Shown piece by piece: positions 63,407-64,000 of a DNA stretch of 64,000 nucleotides. Both the position numbers and the translations under genes were made by a program. Location of the stretch: NCBI GenBank assembly GCA_903927615.1, contig CAIYNU010000095.1:20651-84650 (forward strand). The letters run 5' to 3'. Origin of the DNA: an uncultured Rhodospirillales bacterium. GTDB lineage: Bacteria > Pseudomonadota > Alphaproteobacteria > Azospirillales > Azospirillaceae. The notes under the pieces are model-generated. The model did no database searches. It had not been told where the DNA came from and was given only the letters and a program-made list of their open reading frames with translations. Each line of letters opens with the position of its first letter. Position 1 is the stretch's first letter.

Positions 63407-64000
63407 ATGCCCGATCTGTCCGCCCGCCTGTCGATCGGGTTCTCCTGGGCCGGCCATACCACCATGCATATCCTCTCGGCCCTGTTCCTGACGGTGGTGC
63501 TGGCCCTGGAGCCCGCCTGGTCCATGACCTACGACGACCTGATCCGGCTGTGGACGGTCGGGTCGCTGATGATCGGCCTGGGCGCACCGCTCGCCGGCTG
63601 GCTTGGCGACCGCTGGAGCGACGCCCGGATGATGGTGCTGTTTTTCCTGTTGACCGGCGGCGGCGCCATCGGCGCCGGCCTCACCAGCGAGCCGGTGGCC
63701 CTGACCCTGGCCTTGACCGTGCTCGGCCTCGGGGCGTCGATCTACCATCCGGTCGGCATGTCCTGGCTGATCAAGAACAGCGTCAACCCGGGCGCGGCCC
63801 TGGGAACCCAGGGGCTATTCGGCAGCCTGGGCGTCGCCTGCGCGGCGCTGGTGGCGGGTACGCTCACCGATCTGATCAGTTGGCGCGCGGCGTTCATTAT
63901 CCCCCGGCTTGTTCAGCGTCGCCGTCGGTGTTGCCCTTGCCGTTTGCATCGCCATGGGTTTGGTGGTCGACCGCAACGTTGACGTCCGGCCCCAGCCCAA
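63407..64000 (+). CDS. MFS transporter (partial at window end), frame shifted at C5 tract 63901-63905
   Basis: MFS-like N-terminal TMs; dropping one C restores RAAFIIPGLFSVAVGVALAVCIAMGLVVDRNVDVRPQP to the window end. Confidence 0.8.

Overview
High-GC bacterial chromosomal window, most likely from an alphaproteobacterium (Rhodospirillales-like gene content; inference only). Core or housekeeping content: flgF-flgG-flgA-flgH, dnaK-dnaJ, rarD-like, crcB plus DUF190, gshA, rsmE, ssb, cutA and a Fur-family regulator. There is a heavy signal-transduction load: three MCP-type proteins, two large hybrid histidine kinases, three hemerythrin-domain proteins and several orphan solute-binding proteins. 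The most interesting region is about 35.4-50.3 kb. There a hybrid histidine kinase and an MCP with the same ~440-aa sensor+HAMP input module flank a periplasmic cupin, two tandem paralogous substrate-binding proteins without permeases, and a tightly coupled four-gene metabolic operon (HMGL/DRE-TIM aldolase-like; isocitrate/isopropylmalate dehydrogenase fused to a putative MoCF/CinA-like domain; RraA-like; DUF6282-like). Other unusual items: an exported 14-repeat WD40 protein with a cytoplasmic STAND-like ATPase, an NfnA-NfnB-rubrerythrin/ferritin fusion, an MCP-hemerythrin fusion, two apparent +1 frameshifts in C homopolymers, a C9 tract at the start of a membrane-protein gene, and a sigma54-type promoter upstream of flgF. 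No rRNA, tRNA, CRISPR array or intact transposase was recognised. All family calls come from reading the translations, without database searches.
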